A DNA stretch of 64,000 nucleotides, from contig JBFLWP010000015.1 in NCBI GenBank assembly GCA_040757595.1, positions 1 through 64,000 on the forward strand, read 5' to 3'. Of the stretch, positions 7,207-14,902 are shown in pieces; within the stretch, counting starts at the first letter, position 1, and each line of letters starts with the position of its first letter. Origin of the DNA: Nitrospirota bacterium. Its GTDB lineage: Bacteria; Nitrospirota; Nitrospiria; Nitrospirales; Nitrospiraceae. The notes under the pieces are model-generated. The model saw only the letters and a program-made list of their open reading frames with translations. It was not told the origin of the DNA and ran no database searches. A program made the position numbers and the translations under genes.

Positions 7207-7970
7207 GTGTCCATCCCGATCGCGTTCCGCTCGGCCCGCTCGCCCGGGCCGGCCTCCTGCCCATCCGTCCCGTCCATCCACTCCAGGCCGAAGGTCCTGG
7301 CAAACTCCTCCGCGACCCGCCGCCGGACCAGCGTGATGTCCGGGACCGGCTGGCCGGCCCGGGCGAGCTCGGCCTGCATCGAGGTGACGCGGCAGCCGGC
7401 GATCCCGCAGGGGACGATCCGGTCGAACGGCGCGAGGTCCACGGTCACGTTCAACGCGAACCCGTGCATGGTCACGCCCCGCACGATCCGGACCCCCAGC
7501 GCCGCGATCTTCCTCGGCCGGCTCGCCGGATCGGACGGGTCCGGGTCCGTCCACACGCCCGGGAACTTTTCGACCCTTCGGCCGGTGAGGCCCCAGGCGG
7601 CGAGGGTGCGGATGAGCGCTTCCTCGATGAGCCTGACGTAGGCCTTGGGGCCGGGACAGAAGTCCGCCAGACGCAGGATCGGGTAGCCCACGACCTGGCC
7701 CGGCCCGTGATAGGTGACGGAGCCGCCCCGCTCCACGTGATAGAGGGGATAGCCGGCCGCGCTGAGCGCCTCGTCTCCGCCCCAGTGGCCGGCCTGTCCG
7801 CTCCGCCCGACCGTGAAGACCGGCTCATGCTCGAGGAGGAGCAGGCTGTCGGGCCGCCGGTCGGCGATCCGCTCCTCCACCAGCCGGTGCTGGAGGGCCC
7901 AGGCGTCGCCGTAGCGAAGCCGGTCATGCTGCACGAGCGCCGCGACGCGTGTCGTGGACGGGATGGGCAT
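7200..7970 (-). CDS. lipB: Lipoyl(octanoyl) transferase LipB
   Basis: This 256-residue enzyme transfers octanoyl from ACP to lipoyl domains as the first step of lipoate synthesis. Family motifs are present: RGGSVTYHGPGQ, the catalytic Lys in KIAALGVRIVRGVTMHG, and the catalytic Cys in VPCGIAGCRVTS. Its tail of about 30 residues (rich in G, E, R) is longer than usual. ATG 7970 gives a standard N-terminus. The end overlaps the glutamate dehydrogenase start. No lipA is visible nearby. Confidence 0.96.
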   Translation of the reverse strand: MPIPSTTRVAALVQHDRLRYGDAWALQHRLVEERIADRRPDSLLLLEHEPVFTVGRSGQAGHWGGDEALSAAGYPLYHVERGGSVTYHGPGQVVGYPILRLADFCPGPKAYVRLIEEALIRTLAAWGLTGRRVEKFPGVWTDPDPSDPASRPRKIAALGVRIVRGVTMHGFALNVTVDLAPFDRIVPCGIAGCRVTSMQAELARAGQPVPDITLVRRRVAEEFARTFGLEWMDGTDGQEAGPGERAERNAIGMDTW

Positions 7971-8213
7971 GGCGCAAGATCAAGACGAGGTGGTGATGCA
8001 ATGAAGAAACTATAGCACAGGCTCCGGGACCCCACAACGAGCCCTGTACCTCTCCTGGGCCCGAGACCCGGGCAGCCGGACCGGCCTCGCGGTCGCCTGT
8101 CGCCGTGGCGGTGACGGCTCCTCCGTGACTCCCGCCGGCCATTCTGCTACAACCGGCGTGATCCCCCTTGGCCCTTGCCGATGATGGGGAGCCATTTCCA
8201 AGGAGGACCTGCC

Positions 8214-8528
8214 ATGGCCTGGTCGCGCGGCATACCGGCTCTGATCGTGGCCATAACGTTCGGCGTTGGGAATACGTGGACGACCTTTGCCCAGGGACCA
8301 AAGCCGGAATCGCCGCCGCCTTCCGTGATCCTCGCAAAGACCGTGAGGGGACACCTGATCAGGATCGAACGAGAATCGTACGTGCTGAAAGATGACAGAG
8401 GTGAGGAAGTGCGGATCGAAGTGGGCAGAGACACCCTGCTCGACAAGACCGTCGCGGTCGGCGATCTCATCGAGGCCGAGGTGTCGCCGGATGGCCATGC
8501 CCGCTCGATCGTGAAGGCTCGCCAGTGA
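8214..8528 (+). CDS. Small exported protein, dispersed family member 1
   Basis: This 104-residue secreted protein has a signal peptide (to about residue 27) and a compact beta-rich domain: VRGHLIRIERESYVLKD, then VGDLIEAEVSPDGHA. Three relatives lie at 12.3, 22.1 and 23.8 kb on the other strand, sharing G-x-hydrophobic-x-I, YV[VL][KR]D, G-x-x-[IV]-E-A-x-V-x-x-[ND]-G. ATG 8214 has AAGGAGG 7 nt upstream, which decides the start over 8175. Spacing of strands suggests an OB-fold-like barrel (inference). Function unknown. Confidence 0.85.
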   Translation: MAWSRGIPALIVAITFGVGNTWTTFAQGPKPESPPPSVILAKTVRGHLIRIERESYVLKDDRGEEVRIEVGRDTLLDKTVAVGDLIEAEVSPDGHARSIVKARQ

Positions 8529-8615
8529 CAGGAGGGCGCTATCTCGGCGGCGCGCGTGCGTCGGAAGAGGGATGGACGGGGCGGAGCCGTTTCAAAGATC
8601 GCCGTCGCGGAGGGA

Positions 8616-9281
8616 TCAGGCGCCCTCCCGCGCCTGACGGTTCAGCTCCTTCATCCGTGCATCGGCGAGGAACTCCTGGAGACTTTCAAGGAGGGCCTTG
8701 TTCAACAGCGTCTCGACGCCGTGCCGGTCGAATCCGAACGTCCACTCCGACTTTTCCCCTTTGACGGTCAAGTCAATCGGCTTCTCCCTTCCTGCGCCCG
8801 AGAGCTCGAACGCCAGCTTGGTCCTGACCGTCATCGTCGTGATCGCGAGCCAGCCCCGTACCTCCACCGCGCACTCCAGCAAGCTCCCGGTCAGCGTGAC
8901 GTAGGGCCTCCCCTCGGGAGGGGCTACCCCTGGCTTCGCGAGCCACGCCCGCCATCCCTTCTCGTGCTTCAAATGGTCTATGAACACCTGCGCCGCGATG
9001 TCCCCGATCTCCCCTCCCTCGATGTTGAAGTAGGCCTTCGTCACCCAGAGCTGGGTGTGGCTTCCCAGCCTGCTCCCTTCCGGCCGCGCATCCCTGAGCG
9101 GCGCCACGGCAAACCCCAGCGTATCCCGTTCCGAAGGTGCGGCCTGCACTGCGGGGGGGAGTGCCCGGATTTCGAGCGGAATCACCCGGTCCGCGCCGGA
9201 GCACCCTCCGAGCAGCGAACCGACCAATCCCAGGGCTGCCGGAATCCACAAAGCGAGCCTCTCTCCCCCGCATCTCTTCAC
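8616..9281 (-). CDS. Predicted lipoprotein, YajG-like layout
   Basis: This 221-residue lipoprotein has a lipobox at LGSLLGGC, then a mixed alpha/beta domain (TLGFAVAPLRDARPEGSRLG..., IAAQVFIDHLKHEKGWRAWL). That sequence style resembles YajG-type outer-membrane lipoproteins; assignment is tentative. GTG at 9281 starts 3 bp after the stop of the preceding lipoprotein gene, so the two are coupled. It ends a minus-strand run that begins at the degenerate otsA. Role unknown. Confidence 0.75.
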   Translation of the reverse strand: MKRCGGERLALWIPAALGLVGSLLGGCSGADRVIPLEIRALPPAVQAAPSERDTLGFAVAPLRDARPEGSRLGSHTQLWVTKAYFNIEGGEIGDIAAQVFIDHLKHEKGWRAWLAKPGVAPPEGRPYVTLTGSLLECAVEVRGWLAITTMTVRTKLAFELSGAGREKPIDLTVKGEKSEWTFGFDRHGVETLLNKALLESLQEFLADARMKELNRQAREGA

Positions 9282-9284
9282 GAC

Positions 9285-9959
9285 CTAATTGGGGATCACA
9301 AGGTTGGTCATGCGGTACCCGATCACCACGAACACGGTGTACTGATTGAAGTGCGTTTCCCCCTCGTACCACCGGGTCGAGAGGATGTGCCGTCCGGTCT
9401 CCCGCTCGGACACGTCCAGCAACAAGCGGATGAGGGCCTGGTTGTGCTCCTCCTTGAACAACGCGATCTCCGGCGTGGAAATGGGCAAGAGCGCGCTTTG
9501 CATGGACGGCAGCCCGATAAGGTTCTTCCCCTGCTCGGTGCCCAGGCTTTGGGCCAGCACCCGCACCAGGTAGGCGGCGTCTCTCTCCTGTTTCTGGACG
9601 CGCAGTCCCTGGGCCCCGAGGCGTTTGGCCACCATGTCCCGGACGAACGAGAGAAGCAGGGGCGGGCTCGGCGCGACGACGTCGATGGAGACGGTGGCCC
9701 CCTCCGGCAGCGGAAGGCTGATCGGGGCGACGCTCCGTTCCACGGCCTGGCTGAAGAGCAATTGCTCGATCGCGGTGCGCTGCTCCATCCAGTGAGACGG
9801 GTCTCGGGACATGGCGCAGCCCGTCAGCAGCGCCAGCAGGAGTGCTCCCCAGCCGAGGGATCTGCCGGCGAACCCTGCCGGGCCGTCGGTCCCTCTCCGC
9901 ACGGACGTTCTCGGCAAGCCGGACGGCATGGTCTCGCGCGGCGCGCCCGCTCGTCCCAT
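9285..9959 (-). CDS. Predicted lipoprotein of unknown function
   Basis: This is an outer-membrane-type lipoprotein of about 224 residues with lipobox LLALLTGC. A soluble domain follows (VSIDVVAPSPPLLLSFVRDMVAKRLG) ending in FVVIGYRMTNLVIPN. The ATG at 9959 forms a TGATG overlap with the stop of the upstream otsA-like gene. An ATG at 9929 would give a more usual signal-peptide length and is a good alternative. It is followed closely by a second lipoprotein gene. No domain recognised. Confidence 0.7.
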   Translation of the reverse strand: MGRAGAPRETMPSGLPRTSVRRGTDGPAGFAGRSLGWGALLLALLTGCAMSRDPSHWMEQRTAIEQLLFSQAVERSVAPISLPLPEGATVSIDVVAPSPPLLLSFVRDMVAKRLGAQGLRVQKQERDAAYLVRVLAQSLGTEQGKNLIGLPSMQSALLPISTPEIALFKEEHNQALIRLLLDVSERETGRHILSTRWYEGETHFNQYTVFVVIGYRMTNLVIPN

Positions 9960-11407
9960 CACACGGCGACTCCGTCAGAAAGGGGCGGCAGGATCCCCGC
10001 CTCCCGAAGACAGCTCGCCGTCCACGCATGGATGTCGTGGATGCGCAGATACCCGCGCATCGCGCGCATCCGCCGCCGCCGCTCCTCCGTCGGCATTTCG
10101 AGCGCTTGCGCGATGGCGTCGGCCGTGCCTTCCAGGTCGTACGGATTGATGACCAGCGCGTCGGTCAATTCCTCGGCCGCCCCGGCCATCTGGCTCACGA
10201 GCAGGAGGCCGTTCCCGTCAAACTGGGACGCCACGTATTCTTTTGCCGTCAGGTTCATGCCGTCACATGCCGAGCTGGCCAGGGCCAGCTCCGCCATCCG
10301 GTAGTACGCCACGCGCTCGACGAAGCCGATGCGGCCTTCAAGATATTCGATCGGCCGCCAGCCGCCTCGACCGAAGCGGCCGTTGATCTCGGAGACGGCC
10401 TGACGGACCACTTCCCCGCCGCGACCGGCGGCGTCTGCTTCGCTTCGGGTCTGGATTCCAATCAGAAGGAACGTGAACTTCCCGACATGGTGAGCGTGGC
10501 GGTCGAAGAACGTCTCGAGAGCCCACAGACGCTTGAGCAGCCCTTCCGTGTAGTCCAGACGATCCAGGCCCAGACCGAGCCGCACGCCGGTGACGAGCCC
10601 GAGCCGTTCCCGGATCGGAGCCATGGCCCGTTTGACGGCGGGAGTGTTGGCGATGCGCGAGATGGCGCGGAGATCCACGCTGGCGGGGTGCGCGACGACG
10701 CCGGTCCGGTGCCCCTGGTAGGCGACGACCGTCCCGGCCTCGTCCGCCTCGGCGTTCAGAAATTGCCTGGCGCAGTCCACGAACAGCTTGGCGGCACCGT
10801 GGGTCTGGAAGACCAGGCTGTCCGCGGCCAGCAGGCCTTCCAAGACCTCACGGCCCTCGGGCAGGATGCGAAACACGTTCGGGCCTGGCCAGGGAATGGG
10901 CCAGAACACCGCCACGTTCGCGGCGGGCCGGGCCGCTCTGATCAGCCTGGGGAGCAGTGCGAGGCGGAAATCGCGCACCCAGACCAGCCCCGGCCGACCG
11001 CGCGATGCCTCCAGCACGGCCCTGGCGGAACGTTCGTTGGCGGCGACATAGCCGTCCCAGAGCGTCTTCCGGTAGGCGATCCGGTCCAGTGCGATGTGGC
11101 AGAGCGGCCAGAGCACCTGGGCGGCATAGCCCGGGTCGCCTCCTTTTTCCTCCTGGCTCCACCGGACGCGACGCAGGCGCCAAGCGGGCGCGTTGGGCGG
11201 ACCCTCGATCCCGTCACGGGCGACGGCCGTTTCCCGATCATCCTCCCCGTTCTCCCACGATACCCAGGTCTCTCCGAACTGCTCCAGGATCGGGTCGAGG
11301 GCGGTCGTCAGCCCTCCCTCGGCCCTCTCGGAGGGGGTCCGTTCCGGAGCCAGCCGGTGTTCGGACGGCCGGTGATTGGACGCGACGACGAGGGATGGAC
11401 TCGGCAT
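9959..11407 (-). CDS. Degenerate trehalose-6-phosphate synthase homologue (GT20)
   Basis: This 482-residue protein aligns end to end with the intact OtsA at 14.9-16.4 kb, keeping the overall fold and DGMNLTAKEYVAS. Several active-site positions differ. The Arg of the SNR motif is His12. The HDFHL box reads RDFRL (145-149). The His of FxHIP is Pro170. The catalytic Lys after DRLDYT is Glu288. In E. coli OtsA the matching residues contact glucose-6-phosphate or UDP-glucose. It is therefore probably not a normal synthase; a regulatory partner or a decaying copy are options. ATG 11407 follows GGAAG. It overlaps the next lipoprotein gene. Confidence 0.85.
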   Translation of the reverse strand: MPSPSLVVASNHRPSEHRLAPERTPSERAEGGLTTALDPILEQFGETWVSWENGEDDRETAVARDGIEGPPNAPAWRLRRVRWSQEEKGGDPGYAAQVLWPLCHIALDRIAYRKTLWDGYVAANERSARAVLEASRGRPGLVWVRDFRLALLPRLIRAARPAANVAVFWPIPWPGPNVFRILPEGREVLEGLLAADSLVFQTHGAAKLFVDCARQFLNAEADEAGTVVAYQGHRTGVVAHPASVDLRAISRIANTPAVKRAMAPIRERLGLVTGVRLGLGLDRLDYTEGLLKRLWALETFFDRHAHHVGKFTFLLIGIQTRSEADAAGRGGEVVRQAVSEINGRFGRGGWRPIEYLEGRIGFVERVAYYRMAELALASSACDGMNLTAKEYVASQFDGNGLLLVSQMAGAAEELTDALVINPYDLEGTADAIAQALEMPTEERRRRMRAMRGYLRIHDIHAWTASCLREAGILPPLSDGVAV

Positions 11408-11444
11408 CCTGCTTCCTTCTATCTCTTTCGCCGCCCCGTGCCGG

Positions 11445-12111
11445 TCACGGCGACGCCGCTTCCGGTTTCGCATACCGGATGGCGGTCCCCTTCAACGAAT
11501 TGATCGTCTCCTCGTACGGCACGGCCGCGTAAGCGGGCCCGTAGCCCAGACCGCCGTAGCCGACCCCGCCGTAACCCCAAGGATCAGGCCCGTAGTAGGG
11601 CATGATCCGCCCACTGCTCGCCGAGCCTGGCCCTTTGATCGGGGCTCTCCGCGGCCTGTCGGAGCAGCTCCCGAGCCAGCTCCAGATGGTCTCGCTGCAA
11701 CACCCACTGTTGCCGGCGAAGGCGCCAAGCGGACAGATCCAGGGCTTGCAGGTCGTTGAACGTGGAGCCGGCCCGGTCCGGCGGCCGCTCCAGGTCCGGC
11801 ATCCGCTTGTCGAGACCCTCGATGCTGGCCGTCAGTTGCGCGATTCGGCCCGCGTCGTCAGGGTCAGTCCGGAAAGCACGAGAGACTCTGTTGAGGGCAG
11901 CCATACCAGGTCGGCGGACCAGGATACGGGCTGCTCGGCAAGTCCCATGGCCCGATTTCCCGATAGTAGGGCCGCGGATAGACCGGATGTCTCCCGTACG
12001 GATAAGGACCCGGCGGCGGGGACACGCCGTCGCCGCCGCAGCCGGCCATGACCGCCACGAGAAGCCCGACGAGCAGCCCCGTGATGCTTGGAGACGTCGC
12101 GCAGTTTCCAT
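11445..12111 (-). pseudogene. Probable frameshifted Tyr/Gly/Pro-rich lipoprotein gene
   Basis: Fragments in all three frames line up. An ATG at 12111 follows GGAGG. Another frame gives a lipoprotein signal (GLLVGLLVAVMAGC) and a PYPYGRHPVYPRPYY-rich part ending at 11864. A third piece, MAALNRVSRAF, runs on as a coiled helical segment (11904-11584). A final YYGPDPWGYGGVGYGG segment of 52 codons ends at 11445. The pieces overlap slightly, as expected for small indels in one ancestral lipoprotein. Three genuine overlapping small genes are less likely. Sequence errors could also explain it. Confidence 0.45.
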
Positions 12112-12298
12112 ACGTCGCCTCCCTGGTGGCGCATCGGGACTCGCGGCCCCGTGATGTGCACGATGACCGTCCCATGAAGGGATCTGACGAAGAGTTGCAC
12201 GGAAGGATGATGGGAACCGACGCTCTGTGACGATCGAACCGGGCCCGCGAGGAATCCTGGCGACCCGGCGGAGCTAGGCCACCTCTCGCGAACCGGGC

Positions 12299-12661
12299 TC
12301 ACTTGACGGCCTTGAGCGAGACGGCGTTGCCGTTCGCGTCGACCTGGGCTTCGACGCGGGCGCCTTCCTTTACTTGGCCCTCGATCTTGGCGTTTTTCCC
12401 GAGGTTGAGGAGTTGGCTCTTCCCGGACGCGTCCTTGACGACGCACACGTCGGCGGAGATCATCATCACCTCGCCTCTCACGGTCTGGAGCGTCCCGTCG
12501 GCACCGGGGCCGGCCGAGCCGGCCTGCGTGCGGGAGCCCCCGTCCGGCGGCGTCGCGGCCGATGCGCCGTCGGGGCCTGGCCAGCAGGCCAGCGCCGCGG
12601 CGACCGCCGTCGTAGCGAGGCTTAGACGACGGACGGTCCATCCGATCCCCTCTTTCGCCAT
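12299..12661 (-). CDS. Small exported protein, dispersed family member 2
   Basis: This 120-residue protein has a signal peptide, a Gly/Ala/Pro linker, and the family domain: VRGEVMMISADVCVVKD, LLNLGKNAKIEG, ARVEAQVDANGNAVSLK. ATG 12661 has GGAGGAGGGAG just upstream and removes a basic extension present if read from 12706. It lies between the OtsA region and a glycosyltransferase. It is closest in sequence to the broken copy at 22.1 kb. Function unknown; export is clear. Confidence 0.85.
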   Translation of the reverse strand: MAKEGIGWTVRRLSLATTAVAAALACWPGPDGASAATPPDGGSRTQAGSAGPGADGTLQTVRGEVMMISADVCVVKDASGKSQLLNLGKNAKIEGQVKEGARVEAQVDANGNAVSLKAVK

Positions 12662-12740
12662 CTCCCTCCTCCGGTTTACGCGAACCGCGCGCGTCCCGCG
12701 CCTCATCCCTTGCCTTGGCAGCCCCTCGCGATCCCGACGC

Positions 12741-13817
12741 TCAGATCAGGTCGTGAGCCAACCGGCCGTTCGACGGGATGGCGACACGCTCCGTCGAGCC
12801 GACGAGCTGCTCGTACACGCGCAGGTAATCCTGCGCCATCCGCTCGACCGTGAACCGTTCATCAAACGCCCGCCGACACCGGGACCGGTCGATCTGCGAT
12901 ACTCGCTGCACGGCGTCGGCCATGCGGCCGAGATGGTCGCACACGAAGCCGGTGCAGCCGTCCTCGATGATCTCGGGTATCGAGCCGCGGCGGTACGCCA
13001 GCACGGGCGTCCCGCAGGCCAAGGCTTCGATGAAGACGATCCCGAACGGCTCGGGCCAGTCGTAGGGGCAGACAAGGGCGTAGGCGTCGCCGAGAAAGTC
13101 GTTTTTCTCGGCGTCCGTGATTTCGCCGACGTATTCCACCAGCGGGTGGTTCATGAGCGGCTCGATTTCGGCGCGGAAGTACTCACGGTCGGCCGGGTCC
13201 ACTTTCGCGGCGATGCGCAGGGGCATCCCCGTGCGCTTGGCGACCTCGATCGCATGGTCCGGCCGCTTCTCCGGCGAGATCCGTCCGAGAAAGGCCAAAT
13301 ATCGGCCCGGCCCGGAACGGAAGGTGTAGAGGTTCCGGGGCAGCCCGTGGTGCACCGTCGCCTGCCAGTTGGCCCACGGCATCGGCCGACGCTGGGCGTC
13401 GGAGATGGACACCAGGGGCATCTCGGCAAATTCCCGGAAGACCGGCTGCAGCTCGGGCAGGTCCAGCCGGCCGTGGAGGGTCGTCAGCACCGGCACGTGG
13501 CACCGCCGGGCCAAAGGGAAGCCCAGGAAGTCCAAGTGGGAGTGGATGACGTCGAAGTCGCCCGGCGACCCGAACGCCTGCTCGAGCAGCATGATCAGCG
13601 GCGCATCTCGGTTGAAGATCCCCGTGTTCAGACGGAGGGCTTGAGGACAGACGGCCCGAAGCTCGGCGTCCGTCACCGAGTCTCCGCTTGCAAACAGCAC
13701 GACCTCGTGCCCCAGCCGGGTCAGTTCTTCGGTGACGTAGGACACGATCCGCTCCGTGCCGCCGTAGAACCTTGGCGGAACGCTCTCCCATAAGGGCGAG
13801 ACCTGCGCGATTTTCAT
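12741..13817 (-). CDS. GT4-family glycosyltransferase
   Basis: This 358-residue GT-B retaining glycosyltransferase has an N-terminal acceptor domain (KIAQVSPLWESVPPRFYGGTER with the Gly-rich loop; HSHLD) and a C-terminal donor domain (YLAFLGRISPEKRPDHAIE, then EPFGIVFIEALACGTPV with the E-x7-E pattern). It resembles family members acting on sugar-nucleotides near trehalose genes. ATG 13817 follows AAGGAG. It is the last gene of the trehalose block on this strand. Acceptor is not predictable. Confidence 0.9.
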   Translation of the reverse strand: MKIAQVSPLWESVPPRFYGGTERIVSYVTEELTRLGHEVVLFASGDSVTDAELRAVCPQALRLNTGIFNRDAPLIMLLEQAFGSPGDFDVIHSHLDFLGFPLARRCHVPVLTTLHGRLDLPELQPVFREFAEMPLVSISDAQRRPMPWANWQATVHHGLPRNLYTFRSGPGRYLAFLGRISPEKRPDHAIEVAKRTGMPLRIAAKVDPADREYFRAEIEPLMNHPLVEYVGEITDAEKNDFLGDAYALVCPYDWPEPFGIVFIEALACGTPVLAYRRGSIPEIIEDGCTGFVCDHLGRMADAVQRVSQIDRSRCRRAFDERFTVERMAQDYLRVYEQLVGSTERVAIPSNGRLAHDLI

Positions 13818-14119
13818 CCCCTGTCTCCTTCACGTGGTGGTTCGCGCAGACTCCGGACCTTTCCCCTGCGTTCTCCGCGCGACGTGGTGATTGATCGAGC
13901 CGTCTGGGCGGCCTTCCGGGACGCTTTCCTCCTACACACTTAACAAACGGATTCCCCGCTTCCAATGGACAAGATTTGGTTGCGTACGTGAAAATGTCCA
14001 GTGGCGAGAGAGGGGAAAAACCCCAGGTGAAACGGGGGATTACGAGAGATTCCGAGAGACGGTCGGCGCGGTTGCCGGGACGCCCGCCTTCCGCGGGGAG
14101 GAGCCCTCGCCAGGGCCAG
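13818..14119. other. Intergenic region with structured repeat
   Basis: About 300 bp separate otsB from the glycosyltransferase gene. Apart from the GGACAA/TGTCCA repeat at 13967-14002, I see no gene or clear promoter. The segment just 5' of the repeat is locally AT-richer than the surrounding DNA. Confidence 0.5.
13967..14002. repeat. GGACAA-N18-AAAATGTCCAGT repeat, copy 1
   Basis: TGGACA and TGTCCA form an inverted pair with fixed spacing. A second copy in the same orientation lies at 24141-24176 with identical motif spacing (18 nt). Both are preceded by CCGCTT-TCC-like sequence. The pattern resembles repeated transposase-binding ends of IS21-type elements, but no transposase is nearby. Confidence 0.65.
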
Positions 14120-14902
14120 TCAGGGCTCTCGCGTGCTTCGCTCCGCCAGCCGGCGCAGCAACGAAAGGACGGTCGCCGGCCCCGGCACCCACGCCCCTTC
14201 GCCGGCCGCGTCTCGCCGCCCGCCGACCCGCACCGCCAGCCCCCGTCCCCGCACGACGCGGAAGGCGGGGAAGTCCGTGCGGTCGTCCCCGAAATAGACA
14301 GGCACGCGTCCGCGCGCCCACGGTTCCTTCAGCAGGCGGGCGACGGCGGTCCCTTTGTTCCACGGCCCAGGCGGCCTGGCCTCCAGCACGCGCTTGCCGC
14401 GGAGCAGCACTGCGGCTCCGCTTCGGAGCCAGGGGGCCAGGGCTTGCCGGGCCCGCCGCCTGAGGCGCCGGCGTCGGGCCGGGCTGACCGCGCGGTCGTG
14501 CAGGGCGACGCTGTGTTCCTTGTCCTCAATCAGGGCGCCCGGAACTTCGGCCGCCGCAGCCGCGAGCGCGCGGATCCACGAGCGGACCGTCTTCCGCGGG
14601 GCCGGACGTCCCAGCCAGCGGGCGGTCGAGCCGTCTTCCTGATAGAGGAGTCCGTGGCAAGCCACGTACCGGAGCTCCGGCAGCCCGACCCGCCGCCGCA
14701 AGTCGGAGAGTGCCCGGCCGCTGACGATCACGACCGGGATCGAGCGGGCCAGCCGGCGCAGGACCTGCCGGACGGAGGCGTGCAGTCGCGCGTCGCATGG
14801 CCGCCGAACGATCGGCGTCAACGTGCCGTCGTAGTCGAGAAACAGGAGCAGCCGGTGAAGCGGCAGGGCCGCCAGCCTGGCGCGGAGCGAGGGGCGCCTC
14901 AT
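14120..14902 (-). CDS. otsB: Trehalose-6-phosphate phosphatase OtsB
   Basis: This 260-residue HAD-superfamily phosphatase removes phosphate from trehalose-6-phosphate. Motif I is LFLDYDGTLTP (nucleophile Asp23, Asp25), motif II IVSGRALSDL, and motif IV VYFGDDRTDFPAF. The cap region contains EDKEHSVALHDR, typical of the family. ATG 14902 overlaps the otsA stop by 4 bp (ATGA), so it is translated with it. The protein is Arg-rich, reflecting very high local GC. It completes the OtsAB pathway. Confidence 0.95.
   Translation of the reverse strand: MRRPSLRARLAALPLHRLLLFLDYDGTLTPIVRRPCDARLHASVRQVLRRLARSIPVVIVSGRALSDLRRRVGLPELRYVACHGLLYQEDGSTARWLGRPAPRKTVRSWIRALAAAAAEVPGALIEDKEHSVALHDRAVSPARRRRLRRRARQALAPWLRSGAAVLLRGKRVLEARPPGPWNKGTAVARLLKEPWARGRVPVYFGDDRTDFPAFRVVRGRGLAVRVGGRRDAAGEGAWVPGPATVLSLLRRLAERSTREP

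Noticed and set aside
5908-7641. 577-codon plus-strand frame
   Set aside because: Shadow of glutamate dehydrogenase and LipB.
8556-11503. Long plus-strand frames opposite the two lipoprotein genes and the altered otsA
   Set aside because: No domains, and the minus-strand genes are clearly real by motif and coupling.
14120-14902. OtsB start at 14968
   Set aside because: The extra residues overlap otsA and lack family similarity; ATG 14902 with ATGA overlap is better.
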